Shown piece after piece: positions 15,704-24,082 of a stretch of DNA of 42,822 nucleotides. The DNA is taken from NCBI GenBank assembly GCA_902766595.1, contig CACXEJ010000088.1, positions 1 through 42,822 of the forward strand, read 5' to 3'. Each line of letters opens with the position of its first letter. Positions within the stretch are counted from its first letter, which is position 1. The position numbers were made by a program, and so were the translations under genes. The notes beneath the pieces are model-generated. The model saw nothing but the letters and a program-made list of their open reading frames with translations, was not told the origin of the DNA and searched no databases. Source of the stretch: Ruminococcus flavefaciens (lineage in GTDB: Bacteria; Bacillota; Clostridia; Oscillospirales; Ruminococcaceae).

Positions 15704-17119
15704 TTATACCTCCTCTGAGAGCTTTTTCAGTATCATTTTTGCAATCTTGTAGGCGTCTCCGCAGCCGAGAGTTATAACGAGGTCGCCCTCCTCAGCGTGT
15801 TCGCATACATAGTCGCATATCTGCTGGAAATTGGCGTATTTGCGCTCGTCAGTCCACTCTGCCGACTCGTCCTGCGGGAACCATATGCAGCCCGGGAGCT
15901 TTTCAGCGAGGTGGCGTGTGAAAATGCCGTAGGTATTCTTCTCGCGGCTGCCCATAATGTCCGTAAGGACTGCATAGTCTGGTATTCTGAGGACTCTTGC
16001 GAATTCGTCAAGGAGCAGCTTTGTGCGTGAGAATGTGAAGGGCTGGAATATCGCCCAGACGTGCTTGAAATCCATTTCCATAGCCGCTGTGAGGGTGGCT
16101 TCGAGCTCTGTCGGGTGGTGAGCGTAGTCGTCAACGACCGTGATGCCCTTTTCAAAGCCGAGCTTCTCGAAACGGCGCTTAGCTCCGCGGAATTCCGAGA
16201 GTCCCTTGCTTACGGCTGCGAAGTCCGTGCCGAGGTAGTCTGCGACCGCAACAGCTGCGAGTGCATTGAGAACGTTGTGGATACCGGCAACGTGGAGCGT
16301 TATCTCGCCGAGCTTTTCACCGCGCTTCATAGCATCAAAAGTGGTGAGGAGACCGTTTTCGCGGCGGATATTCTCCGGGTAGAAGTCGCAGGAGCTGTCC
16401 TTGCCGAAGGTGATCATCGTCTTGTCTATGCCCTCAACAGCCTTCATCGTGTTGGCGTCAGAGCCGTTCACAACGAGGAGCTTGGAGGTGTTTCCGGCAA
16501 ATTTGCGGAACGAAGCGATGATGTTCTCAAGAGTTCCGAAGTAGTCGAGGTGGTCGGCGTCGATGTTCAGGATAACAGAGATGTCGGGGAAGAGTTTGAG
16601 GTAGTGATCCTCGAATTCACACGACTCACAGACGAGAATATCACTCTTGCCGGCAATGCCGCTTCCGCCTATGCAGGGGAGCTTTCCGCCGATATAAGCG
16701 GAGAGGTCGGTACCTGCGGTGTAGAGTATCTGGGTTATCATAGAGGTAGCGGTGGTCTTGCCGTGAGTACCGGAGACGCAGACCGCATTATTGTAGCGGC
16801 TGGTGATTATACCGAGGAGGTCGGCGCGTTCGAGCACCGGGACGCCGCTTGCTCTTGCAGCCATAAGCTCGGGATTATCCTCCATTATAGCGGCTGTGTG
16901 GACGATGAGGTCTGCACCCTTGATGTTCTCGGCGCGCTGACCGATGAAAACTTCGATGCCCATTTTGCGGACAGCCTCAAGAGTCTCGGTCTCATTGTTG
17001 TCGGAGCCCGTGAGGAAGAAGCCCTGCGAGTGGAGTATCTGCGCGAGCGGGTACATTCCCGAACCGCCTATGCCTATGAAATGAATGTGCTTTTTGCCGT
17101 TTAAGATGTTGGTATCCAA
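15704..17119 (-). CDS. murC: UDP-N-acetylmuramate-L-alanine ligase (MurC)
   Basis: The 471-residue protein has the Mur-ligase layout: an N-terminal UMAG-binding Rossmann domain with 'HFIGIGGSGM' near the start, the ATP loop GTHGKTT at about 117-123 and the C-terminal domain. It adds L-Ala to UDP-MurNAc. The start is uncertain. AAGGTGAT suits the TTG at 17119, which I use. A GTG at 17128 would lie inside the ribosome site and add three residues. It is separate from the division cluster and begins the minus-strand run murC-lexA-zapA. A short 5-bp hairpin (ACGGC/GCCGT, about 17154-17167) lies in its leader. Confidence 0.93.
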   Translation of the reverse strand: MDTNILNGKKHIHFIGIGGSGMYPLAQILHSQGFFLTGSDNNETETLEAVRKMGIEVFIGQRAENIKGADLIVHTAAIMEDNPELMAARASGVPVLERADLLGIITSRYNNAVCVSGTHGKTTATSMITQILYTAGTDLSAYIGGKLPCIGGSGIAGKSDILVCESCEFEDHYLKLFPDISVILNIDADHLDYFGTLENIIASFRKFAGNTSKLLVVNGSDANTMKAVEGIDKTMITFGKDSSCDFYPENIRRENGLLTTFDAMKRGEKLGEITLHVAGIHNVLNALAAVAVADYLGTDFAAVSKGLSEFRGAKRRFEKLGFEKGITVVDDYAHHPTELEATLTAAMEMDFKHVWAIFQPFTFSRTKLLLDEFARVLRIPDYAVLTDIMGSREKNTYGIFTRHLAEKLPGCIWFPQDESAEWTDERKYANFQQICDYVCEHAEEGDLVITLGCGDAYKIAKMILKKLSEEV

Positions 17120-17245
17120 AATAATCACCTTTCTTTGAATTGAATGTATGGGAACGGCTTATGCCGTCAGACTACTTTGTTAATTGATTTACACAATAAA
17201 AATATGGTCGGGTTATAATATTTTTCTAATAACTTAAAAAATAGC

Positions 17246-17274
17246 TTGCTTTTTTACAAAATATAAGTTATAAT
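17246..17274 (+). promoter_or_regulatory. Promoter for spoVG
   Basis: TTGCTT at 17246-17251 and TATAAT at 17269-17274 are 17 bp apart. GTTATAATATT at 17267-17277 also occurs at 17212-17222. I see no clear SigH consensus, unlike the Bacillus spoVG promoter. Confidence 0.6.
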
Positions 17275-17368
17275 ATTGTTGGTCGGATAACTTTATCAAT
17301 TTACTCTAATACAGTAAAGTGTTCGGGTGCATATGACCGCGATTCTTTGAAGAAGGAGGTCAGACTAC

Positions 17369-17692
17369 ATGGAGATCACAGATGTAAAGATCAGAAAGAT
17401 CATATCTGAGGGCAGGCTCAGAGCCGTCGTTTCGGTAACGATCGACGATATGCTTGCCGTTCACGATATAAAGATCGTACAGGGCGATGAAAGGCTTTTC
17501 GTGGCTATGCCGAGCAGAAAAGACGAAAACGGTACATTCCGCGACATAGTTCACCCTATATCGCCGTCAGCAAGAAAACTTTTTGAGGAAAAAATCCTTG
17601 AAGCATATGAGCGTGAGCTTGCGGTCATAGAAGCCGAAGCTGGGAAAGAAGCTCAGAATGCCGGATCCGACGTTGAAGAAGTGACATTATGA
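17369..17692 (+). CDS. spoVG: SpoVG RNA/DNA-binding regulator
   Basis: The 107-residue protein matches SpoVG along most of its length: 'MEITDVKIRKI' at the start, then 'DDMLAVHDIKIVQG' and 'VAMPSRKDENGTFRDIVHPI' in the middle. SpoVG is a small nucleic-acid binding regulator of sporulation, virulence and envelope genes. The ATG follows AAGGAGGT with good spacing. It has its own promoter and terminator. Confidence 0.96.
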   Translation: MEITDVKIRKIISEGRLRAVVSVTIDDMLAVHDIKIVQGDERLFVAMPSRKDENGTFRDIVHPISPSARKLFEEKILEAYERELAVIEAEAGKEAQNAGSDVEEVTL

Positions 17693-17700
17693 AAGAACTG

Positions 17701-17731
17701 ATGACCTGTCTGGAAAGGCAGGTCATTTTTT
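17701..17731 (+). terminator. Rho-independent terminator after spoVG
   Basis: TGACCTG pairs with CAGGTCA, with further CT/AG pairs around a GGAA loop, followed by TTTTTT. It lies between spoVG and the convergent Nudix gene. Confidence 0.88.
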
Positions 17732-17741
17732 GTGCCTGCTT

Positions 17742-18278
17742 TCAGATCCCGAGGATACGGGCAGCTTTCAGAATGGCTATCTGAGTCTTGCCGTCACGGA
17801 TAGTGCCGTCCATAACGAGCTTTACGGCTTCGCTGAGCGGTACCTTTTCCACATCGAGAAATTCATCCGGATCGAGGGACTGCTTCGAGAAGCTGAGTCC
17901 GCGCGCAAGGTACATATATGTTATCTCGGAGTTGTAAGCCGGTGTGGGGAGCATCTCGCCGAGGTAGGTGTACTCGGTGCAGGTGCAGCCGGTCTCTTCA
18001 AGGAGCTCGCGTCTGCCGCATTCAGCGTGATCCTCGCCCTTTTCGAGCTTGCCGGCAGGGACTTCGCGCGTAACAGCTGCAAACGGGTATCTGAACTGCT
18101 TTACGAGGTATATCTCGTTGTTTTCGGTGACCGGTATCACGCAGACGCCGCCGTTGTGGTGGAGGACGTCGCGGACGGCTGTGCCGCCGTTTTCAAGCTC
18201 AGCAACATCGTGAGTGATAGTGAAGATAGGTCCCTTGTAGACCTGATCGCTGGAAAGAGTTTTTTCCTGTAAGTGCAT
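17742..18278 (-). CDS. Nudix hydrolase, probable ADP-ribose pyrophosphatase
   Basis: The 178-residue protein carries a perfect Nudix box at residues 76-98: G76, E82, R90-E91, E94-E95 and G97. Together with the length and the P-A-G-K-L-E sequence that opens the box, this points to the ADP-ribose pyrophosphatase (NudF) group, which splits ADP-ribose into AMP and ribose 5-phosphate. Related sugar-nucleotide substrates cannot be excluded. AAGGAG lies 7 bases before the ATG. It follows the YfhO-type gene by 25 bases and may share its transcript. Confidence 0.88.
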   Translation of the reverse strand: MHLQEKTLSSDQVYKGPIFTITHDVAELENGGTAVRDVLHHNGGVCVIPVTENNEIYLVKQFRYPFAAVTREVPAGKLEKGEDHAECGRRELLEETGCTCTEYTYLGEMLPTPAYNSEITYMYLARGLSFSKQSLDPDEFLDVEKVPLSEAVKLVMDGTIRDGKTQIAILKAARILGI

Positions 18279-18290
18279 AATATTCTCCTT

Positions 18291-18311
18291 AAAACAGGCA
18301 TATTCAGCCTG
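18291..18311 (-). terminator. Weak hairpin between YfhO-type and Nudix genes
   Basis: On the minus strand, CAGGC (18307-18311) pairs with GCCTG (18295-18299), followed by TTTT. The stem is only 5 bp and overlaps the stop codon, so it is at best a partial terminator. Confidence 0.35.
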
Positions 18312-20769
18312 ATATAGTCTTGAACTGGTCGTAGCCGTAGAAGTGCTTGTGAGGGTAATCCTCGTCCTCTCTGCGGAAGCGCTTTGAGATGAGGAGGTAG
18401 AGCGCGAGGAGCATAATTCCTGTGCCGCTCATAAGGAGACCGGCTGTGAGACCGGGAGTCCTGTAACGGAAAACTATCGTATTATCACCCTTTTCGGCTC
18501 TTACAGCCATAAAGCCGCCGGAGACCTTTTCGACATCGGCTTTTTCGCCGTTGACCTCAGCCGTCCAGCCTTCGCTGTAAGGTACGCTGAAAAATACGAG
18601 CTGTGGCTTGTCGAGGGTTATCTCGGAGCGGAAGCTCTTTGAGTCGAAGCTGAACTCCCTTGAAGCATTTCGCTGTTTGCTGCGGCAGAACTGCTCGTAC
18701 TCCTTCTTTGTCGGAGTATCGGCAGTCTTGTCCTCGGTGAGTATATCGGAGTATTTCTCCGCCTGTTCGTCCGAGAGAATGAGCGACTTTATGAGCGATT
18801 TTTCGCGGTCGGACTTGCTCAGCTTGCCGGAGGTCTCCTCAGTGATGAAGCTGTCGTAGGCGAAGCCCATCGGGATATAGAGCTCGTTTTCGTACACCTC
18901 GAAGTCGCCGTTCGTGGTGACGTAGGTGAAGCCCGGCAGATATTCGGTGATATTGGCGTTTTTGTAGTCCTTTTCCTTTTTGGAGAGGCTCTTGCTGTCC
19001 GGCGAGACTGTCGGCGAGAGCTGGTCGTAGGACTTGGTCTTTCCCGAAATATCGCGGTAGAAATACTTCACGGAGAAGAGTCCGCGGAGAGTGTAGTGGG
19101 TGAGGTCGGCGCGCGAAGCGACGTCCCTGTCAACGCCGACGGACTCGTAAAAGTCCATAATAGAAGTCGAAACGACGCTCTGGAAAGCTCGCATACAGGG
19201 GAGCTCCCAGTACATCGGGTAGTTGTCATCGTCCTCGGAGATGTCAACGCGGAAGAAGTTGTCCTCCGAGACCTTTTCGTAAACTATGCTGTCCCTGCCG
19301 TTTATGACGTCCCTGATGTAGGTCTTTGCTCCGGAAATGCTCACGGCTTCGTAGAATATCGTCGTGAATATGCAGATTATCGAAGCAAATGCGGTCATAA
19401 CTGCGGCGAGCTCGCGGAAACTTTTGCCTTTCTGACGGCGCTTTATCAGTATCAGGCAGGCGATGAGGTTTGCCGCAGCGACTCCTGCAACTATCCAGAA
19501 ATAACCAATGTCTTCAGGCATATGGAAGAAGCGGACTTTGTCTCCGGACTTTGTGGGGAAAAGTCCTATAACTGCGAAGATACCGAGTGCAGCCGCCGAG
19601 AATTTCCAGCCAGCCATAAGGTCGGCGTCCGCATCGTCGAGGGACTGCGCGGTCATCATTGCGAAAATGAGTATCGGCATATAGAACCAGCGCGCGTAGT
19701 AGTAGCCGTTGAACGCCTGAAATGCGCAGTTCAGGCACGGAACGAACGCGCAGACTATCAGGAAGAGCGACAGTCTCGAAGCCCAGTGCTTGCGCTTGCC
19801 CTTGATGAAAGCATAGAAGCCGGTCATCGAGAAGAGCGGCAGATAACCGCCGATAGAAGCCCATTTGGCGTATCCCGAATGGAAGAGGTTGGGGTTCGCA
19901 GGCGGATCGGGCGGCATAAAGAAGCTCTGAATGACGCGCGGTATTATCGTATCGTCGGTATACAGGAGCATATCCCTTCCGTAGAGACGCTCGTTGAGAC
20001 GGTCGTTGCCGAAGATCGCGAGTGCGGACGGCAGGAGTATCGCAGAAGCGATGAGTCCGCCTGCAACTGCCTCAAATGCGAGCGACGCGAACTTTTTCCG
20101 GTTAGTGTGGAAATCCTGTGCCGGCATACGGAAGAGGTAGTAGAGTATCAGGAAGATGACCTGACCGGCAAAGAAGTAGTAGTTCAGGAGTGCCATAAGT
20201 GCGACGCTGAGGGCGAAAACTCCCTTTCTGCCGCGGTTTATGTGTTCCTCCATAGCGATGAGCGTCAGAGGGAAGAATGCCGTAACGTCCTGAAAATGGT
20301 TGAAGAAGATGTTATAGACCTGAAATCCGGAGAATGCATAGAGCAGTCCGCCTGTGAGAGCGGCTTCCTTGCTGCGGACGAACCTGCGGATATAGGCGTA
20401 GGCGGTCAGTGTTGCGAGACCGTGCTTGAGTGCCAGCAGGAAGGGCATAGCGTAGGTCACGGCACCTGCCGGGAGTATGGTGGACAGCCAGAAGAACGGG
20501 CTGCCGAACAGATAGAACGAGTAAGAGGTCATAAAGTCCGAGCCGAGGTCGGTGAACCAGTGCCAGCCGAACTGACCGTTTCTCACTGCGGTATTAGCGG
20601 TGTGGTAGAAGTTTATCTGCTGTGCGTTGTAGTCGCCGGAGTAGATGAAGTAGCCCTTTTCGACTACCATTACCGGCAGCAGCGACAGCAGAAGGCATAC
20701 GAAGCCGGCAGCAAAAGCCTTGAAGTATAGCTCTCCGGAACGGCTGCGCAGGTTGAGTTTAGTTTGCAT
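18304..20769 (-). CDS. YfhO family membrane protein
   Basis: The 821-residue protein has many membrane segments in its first 520 residues, then a large outer domain (about 530-780) and one final helix. It matches the YfhO family: the N-terminal 'GDYNAQQINFYH' loop, the G-S-D-F motif, and near the end 'PYSEGWTAEVNGEKADV'. YfhO-type proteins are implicated in glycosylating lipoteichoic acid or other envelope polymers. The GT-C-like layout fits such a role, but the substrate is unknown. The ATG at 20769 is chosen because AGGAGGGC lies just before it. An extension to 20985 would run through an intergenic repeat and a promoter. Confidence 0.88.
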   Translation of the reverse strand: MQTKLNLRSRSGELYFKAFAAGFVCLLLSLLPVMVVEKGYFIYSGDYNAQQINFYHTANTAVRNGQFGWHWFTDLGSDFMTSYSFYLFGSPFFWLSTILPAGAVTYAMPFLLALKHGLATLTAYAYIRRFVRSKEAALTGGLLYAFSGFQVYNIFFNHFQDVTAFFPLTLIAMEEHINRGRKGVFALSVALMALLNYYFFAGQVIFLILYYLFRMPAQDFHTNRKKFASLAFEAVAGGLIASAILLPSALAIFGNDRLNERLYGRDMLLYTDDTIIPRVIQSFFMPPDPPANPNLFHSGYAKWASIGGYLPLFSMTGFYAFIKGKRKHWASRLSLFLIVCAFVPCLNCAFQAFNGYYYARWFYMPILIFAMMTAQSLDDADADLMAGWKFSAAALGIFAVIGLFPTKSGDKVRFFHMPEDIGYFWIVAGVAAANLIACLILIKRRQKGKSFRELAAVMTAFASIICIFTTIFYEAVSISGAKTYIRDVINGRDSIVYEKVSEDNFFRVDISEDDDNYPMYWELPCMRAFQSVVSTSIMDFYESVGVDRDVASRADLTHYTLRGLFSVKYFYRDISGKTKSYDQLSPTVSPDSKSLSKKEKDYKNANITEYLPGFTYVTTNGDFEVYENELYIPMGFAYDSFITEETSGKLSKSDREKSLIKSLILSDEQAEKYSDILTEDKTADTPTKKEYEQFCRSKQRNASREFSFDSKSFRSEITLDKPQLVFFSVPYSEGWTAEVNGEKADVEKVSGGFMAVRAEKGDNTIVFRYRTPGLTAGLLMSGTGIMLLALYLLISKRFRREDEDYPHKHFYGYDQFKTISG

Positions 20770-20805
20770 TTTGCCCTCCTGTGGCATAGGATATACATAT
20801 TTATT

Positions 20806-20834
20806 ATTATAGCACAAACTTTCGGAAATAGCAA
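20806..20834 (-). promoter_or_regulatory. Promoter for the YfhO-type gene
   Basis: On the minus strand TTGCTA (20829-20834) and TATAAT (20806-20811) are 17 bp apart. The start codon is about 37 bases downstream. The -35 is identical to that of the divergent desulfurase promoter. Confidence 0.75.
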
Positions 20835-20855
20835 TAACTTTGTGAATATTTGTAT

Positions 20856-20968
20856 GGAACGGCGTTCCCGGAGGTACATAACCCACTGATGTAGGGGCTG
20901 GCGTCCCCGACAGCCCGCAGTCGGAGTATTGCAAAGACCGGCGTCCACGACAGCCGCAGCCCGGGCTG
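20856..20968. repeat. Intergenic direct and inverted repeat element
   Basis: The 308-bp divergent gap (20770-21077) holds two promoters and this repeat. GGCGTCC-CGACAGCC-GCAG occurs twice (20900-20920 and 20940-20959), 40 bp apart. GGAAC-ggc-GTTCC (20856-20868) and CAGCCCGGGCTG (20957-20968) are palindromes. TGTAGGGGC at 20890 resembles the repeat at 5771-5842. Nothing suggests a gene here. Confidence 0.5.
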
Positions 20969-20990
20969 AGAAAACGGCGAAACAAAGGTG

Positions 20991-21019
20991 TTGCTATTTT
21001 TGCTGGAATATGTTATAAT
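20991..21019 (+). promoter_or_regulatory. Promoter for the desulfurase-thiI operon
   Basis: TTGCTA at 20991-20996 and TATAAT at 21014-21019 are 17 bp apart. It probably drives the run of six plus-strand genes to 28248. Confidence 0.75.
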
Positions 21020-21077
21020 ATAATGTATGCGAAATTTTGCGGACGTTAGATCGTCCGCAGCGGAAAGGTCTGAAAAG

Positions 21078-22208
21078 ATGTCAGTTTATCTTGATAATGC
21101 TGCTACAACAAAGCCCTGTAAAGCGGCGGTTGAGGCTGCTGTTGCGGCAATGACTGAGAATTACGGCAACCCCTCGTCCCTGCACCGTGCAGGTCTCGAT
21201 GCGCAGCTTGCGGTCGATAAGGCGAGAAAGATCATCGCTGATACGCTCGGCGCGGACAGCGTATGTATATATTTTACCTCCGGAGCAACCGAGAGCAACA
21301 ACCTCGCTCTCCGCGGAATTACCGGAGCTTACGGCAGAAACCGCAAAAAGATAGTCGTTTCGGCTGTGGAACACGCTTCGGTCGCTGAGACAGCCTCCGA
21401 CCTCGAAAAGAAAGGCTTTGAGGTGGTAAGGGTTTCTCCGCGTGAAGACGGGAAATTCTATGCGGCTGACTTCGCGGCAGCCTGTGACAGCTCGACCTGC
21501 CTTGTGAGTATGATGCTCGTGAACAACGAAACAGGCTATATACTGCCGGTCAGAGAGACTTTTGCGGCAGTGAAGAGACGCTTTCCGGAGACAGTGACTC
21601 ACTGCGACTGCGTTCAGGGCTATATGAAGCTCCCTGTGAAAGCCGGTGCGCTCGGCGCAGACCTCATCTCGCTCAGCGGACACAAGATACACGGAGTCAA
21701 GGGAGTCGGCGCGATATACATAAAAAAGGGCATCAGAGTAACCCCAGTCGTGACCGGCGGAAAGCAGGAAAAGGGCATACGCTCCGGAACCGAGAGCGTT
21801 CCGCTGATAGCTGCGTTCGGAGCGGCTGCTGAGGAGCTTTTCCCGACTGTTGCCGCAAGGTACGAAAGAGTCTCGGTGCTGAAAAAACACCTGCTTGACA
21901 GGCTTTCCGGTATGGATAATGTACTGGTGAATTCGCCGGAGGACGGTTCGCCTTACATAATCAACATCTCGGTGGTCGGAAGACGTTCCGAGATAATGCT
22001 GCACTTCCTCGAGAGCAAGGGCATCTATGTTTCGAGCGGCTCAGCTTGCTCAAAGGGGCAGCAGAGCGGCGTTCTTGAGCAGTTCGGCATAAAGGACAAG
22101 CGCGCGGACGGTGCGCTGCGCATAAGCATCACCGCTGAGACCACAGAAGCGGAGCTCGATGAGTTCGCAGAAGCTCTCAGCGAGGGCATCGGAAAGGTGA
22201 GAGGATAA
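21078..22208 (+). CDS. Cysteine desulfurase (IscS/NifS family)
   Basis: The 376-residue PLP enzyme starts with the family hallmark 'YLDNAATTKP'. It has the PLP lysine K203 (in SGHKIHG) and the catalytic cysteine C324 (in SGSACS). It takes sulfur from cysteine as a bound persulfide. The partner is very likely the ThiI encoded next, as in Bacillus NifZ-ThiI, which makes 4-thiouridine in tRNA. Supplying Fe-S assembly is a less likely alternative. The ATG at 21078 begins MSVYLDNAATT, the usual start of this family. An ATG at 21027 lies only 8 bases after the -10 box. ThiI begins 87 bases downstream. Confidence 0.93.
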   Translation: MSVYLDNAATTKPCKAAVEAAVAAMTENYGNPSSLHRAGLDAQLAVDKARKIIADTLGADSVCIYFTSGATESNNLALRGITGAYGRNRKKIVVSAVEHASVAETASDLEKKGFEVVRVSPREDGKFYAADFAAACDSSTCLVSMMLVNNETGYILPVRETFAAVKRRFPETVTHCDCVQGYMKLPVKAGALGADLISLSGHKIHGVKGVGAIYIKKGIRVTPVVTGGKQEKGIRSGTESVPLIAAFGAAAEELFPTVAARYERVSVLKKHLLDRLSGMDNVLVNSPEDGSPYIINISVVGRRSEIMLHFLESKGIYVSSGSACSKGQQSGVLEQFGIKDKRADGALRISITAETTEAELDEFAEALSEGIGKVRG

Positions 22209-22295
22209 ATAAAGGCGTAAGAAATAGTTCTTCAAAAGGCTTGGAATGGCTGCCGACAAAAAACTTAATGAGAAAATCAGTTTAGGAGAATGAAT

Positions 22296-23474
22296 ATGAA
22301 AGAAGTAATACTTGTAAAATACGGCGAAATGGCGCTGAAAGGTCTGAACAAAAAGACCTTCGAGGATATGCTCACAAAGAACATCAAGCGCCGCATAAAG
22401 GGACTCGGACACTTTGTCTGCACAAGCGCACAGTCCACCCTCTACATTGATCCGCAGGACGATGACATTGACCTTTCCGAGGTAGTTGACAGAGTGGGGA
22501 AGATATTCGGTATCGCAGCCCTCTGCCGCGCAGGAGTCTGCGAGAAGGACTTCGGCGATATTACTGAGAAGAGCGTCGAATATCTCAGCGATATCCTCAG
22601 CTGTGCAAGGACTTTCAAGGTCAATGCGAAGCGCTCCGACAAGGCTTTCCCGATGAAGTCGCCGGAGATCTGCCGCGAGCTCGGCGGCATACTCCTTGAC
22701 AAGTTCCCGAACCTCTCGGTTGACGTAAATAACCCTGAGGTCATCGTAACAGTCGAGGTGCGTGACACGAACGCCTATATCCACGCCGAGAACATCAAGG
22801 GCGCAGGCGGACTCCCGGTCGGAAGCAGCGGAAAGGCTATGCTCCTGCTTTCCGGCGGTATAGACAGTCCGGTCGCAGGCTGGATGATGGCGAAAAGAGG
22901 CGTACACATCGCGGCTATTCACTATGTGAGCCCTCCCTACACCTCCGACCGCGCTCAGCTCAAGGTCGAGCAGCTCTGTGAAAAGCTCACTGACTGGTGC
23001 GGCGGCATAGCCTTCTACTGTGTGCCGTTCACGGAGCTTCAGGAGGCTATCAAGGACCACTGTCCCGAGGAGTTCTTTACTATTATAATGAGAAGACTTA
23101 TGATGGAGATCGCACAGCGCATCGCGGCTAAGGACGGCTGCCTTGCACTCATCACCGGCGAGAGTGTCGGTCAGGTAGCGAGTCAGACTATGGCTGCTAT
23201 CGCCTGCACGGACGCTGTTTGCAGGATACCGGTATTCCGTCCCTGCGTTGGTATGGACAAGACCGAGATCATCGAGATCGCGCGTAAGATAGACACATTC
23301 GACATCTCAACGCTCCCGTATGAGGACTGCTGCACGGTATTCACCCCCCGTCACCCCAAGGTAAGACCTCAGCTCAGCGACATCGAAAAGGCTCAGAACA
23401 GCTTTGATTTCGAGCCGCTCATACAGAAAGCCGTTGAGAATACCGAGCTCAAGACCTTCAACTACGAGGGCTGA
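22296..23474 (+). CDS. thiI: tRNA 4-thiouridine synthase ThiI
   Basis: The 392-residue protein has the ferredoxin-like and THUMP region (about 1-165) that binds tRNA, then a PP-loop ATP-binding domain with SGGIDSP at 186-192. A conserved cysteine pair lies in 'YEDCCTVF'. There is no C-terminal rhodanese domain, as in the short Bacillus type, so sulfur would come from the adjacent desulfurase. It adenylates U8 of tRNA and inserts sulfur. I chose the ATG at 22296, 7 bases after AGGAG. Another ATG at 22290 is too close. Confidence 0.95.
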   Translation: MKEVILVKYGEMALKGLNKKTFEDMLTKNIKRRIKGLGHFVCTSAQSTLYIDPQDDDIDLSEVVDRVGKIFGIAALCRAGVCEKDFGDITEKSVEYLSDILSCARTFKVNAKRSDKAFPMKSPEICRELGGILLDKFPNLSVDVNNPEVIVTVEVRDTNAYIHAENIKGAGGLPVGSSGKAMLLLSGGIDSPVAGWMMAKRGVHIAAIHYVSPPYTSDRAQLKVEQLCEKLTDWCGGIAFYCVPFTELQEAIKDHCPEEFFTIIMRRLMMEIAQRIAAKDGCLALITGESVGQVASQTMAAIACTDAVCRIPVFRPCVGMDKTEIIEIARKIDTFDISTLPYEDCCTVFTPRHPKVRPQLSDIEKAQNSFDFEPLIQKAVENTELKTFNYEG

Positions 23475-23542
23475 TCTGTTTATTTCACAAAAAATACACA
23501 TAATAATTGTGCAGAACCTACAAAAACGATAGGAGCGATATT

Positions 23543-24082
23543 GTGAGCAGCAGTTATAATAATGAATGTGTATCCGGAAATCTTGACAAAACGGTTACAA
23601 ATGTTGTAAAATTATTGAAGCAGAATGGGTGGACTATATCCACAGCCGAAAGCTGTACGGGCGGTCTGCTCTCAGAGCTGATAACCTCGGTCGCAGGTGC
23701 GTCGGAGGTGTTCGAGCTCGGTATCTGCTCCTATTCCGAAAGGATAAAGAATGAATTGCTGGGAGTGCCCCTTGCGGACATCGCTGAACACGGCGTTGTC
23801 AGCGAACAGGTTGCTCTCGCTATGGTAAAAGGACTGAAACAGCGCTCCGGCGCGGAGGTTTGCGTGTCTGTCACCGGTATAGCCGGTCCGTCGGGCGGCA
23901 CTCCGGAACAGCCGGTTGGCACAGTCTATATTGGCTTTGACATCAACGGTAAGCAGTTCGTAAGGCTCCCGGAGCTGTGGGAGCTGCCGGATACGAGCAG
24001 GGAGAACATCCGCCGTGCCGCCGCTGCTTACGCATTTGAAACGATAGAGAGAATACTCACGGAGGAGATTTCCGTAAGATGA
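23543..24082 (+). CDS. cinA: CinA C-terminal-type NMN deamidase
   Basis: The 179-residue protein is the stand-alone CinA C-terminal domain (PncC type). It carries 'STAESCTGGLLS' (about 33-44), 'GICSYSERIKNELLGV' and 'VSVTGIAGPSGGTPEQPVGTV'. It would convert nicotinamide mononucleotide to nicotinic acid mononucleotide in NAD recycling. The N-terminal MoCF domain of full CinA is absent. The GTG at 23543 is preceded by TAGGAG at a 7-base distance. An in-frame ATG at 23507 lacks a ribosome site. The stop overlaps the next ATG (ATGA). Confidence 0.88.
   Translation: MSSSYNNECVSGNLDKTVTNVVKLLKQNGWTISTAESCTGGLLSELITSVAGASEVFELGICSYSERIKNELLGVPLADIAEHGVVSEQVALAMVKGLKQRSGAEVCVSVTGIAGPSGGTPEQPVGTVYIGFDINGKQFVRLPELWELPDTSRENIRRAAAAYAFETIERILTEEISVR

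Noticed and set aside
17160-17280. Clear promoter for murC on minus
   Set aside because: TATAAT-like sequences exist in this AT-rich gap, but none has a -35 at the right distance.
19096-20730. Open frame of 544 codons on plus, opposite the YfhO-type gene
   Set aside because: It is antisense to a clear membrane protein gene, has no ribosome site and reads as a charged, low-complexity shadow created by codon bias.
20770-20985. N-terminal extension of the YfhO-type gene
   Set aside because: It would translate the intergenic repeat and cross a good promoter. The ATG at 20769 has a proper ribosome site and precedes the first membrane helix.
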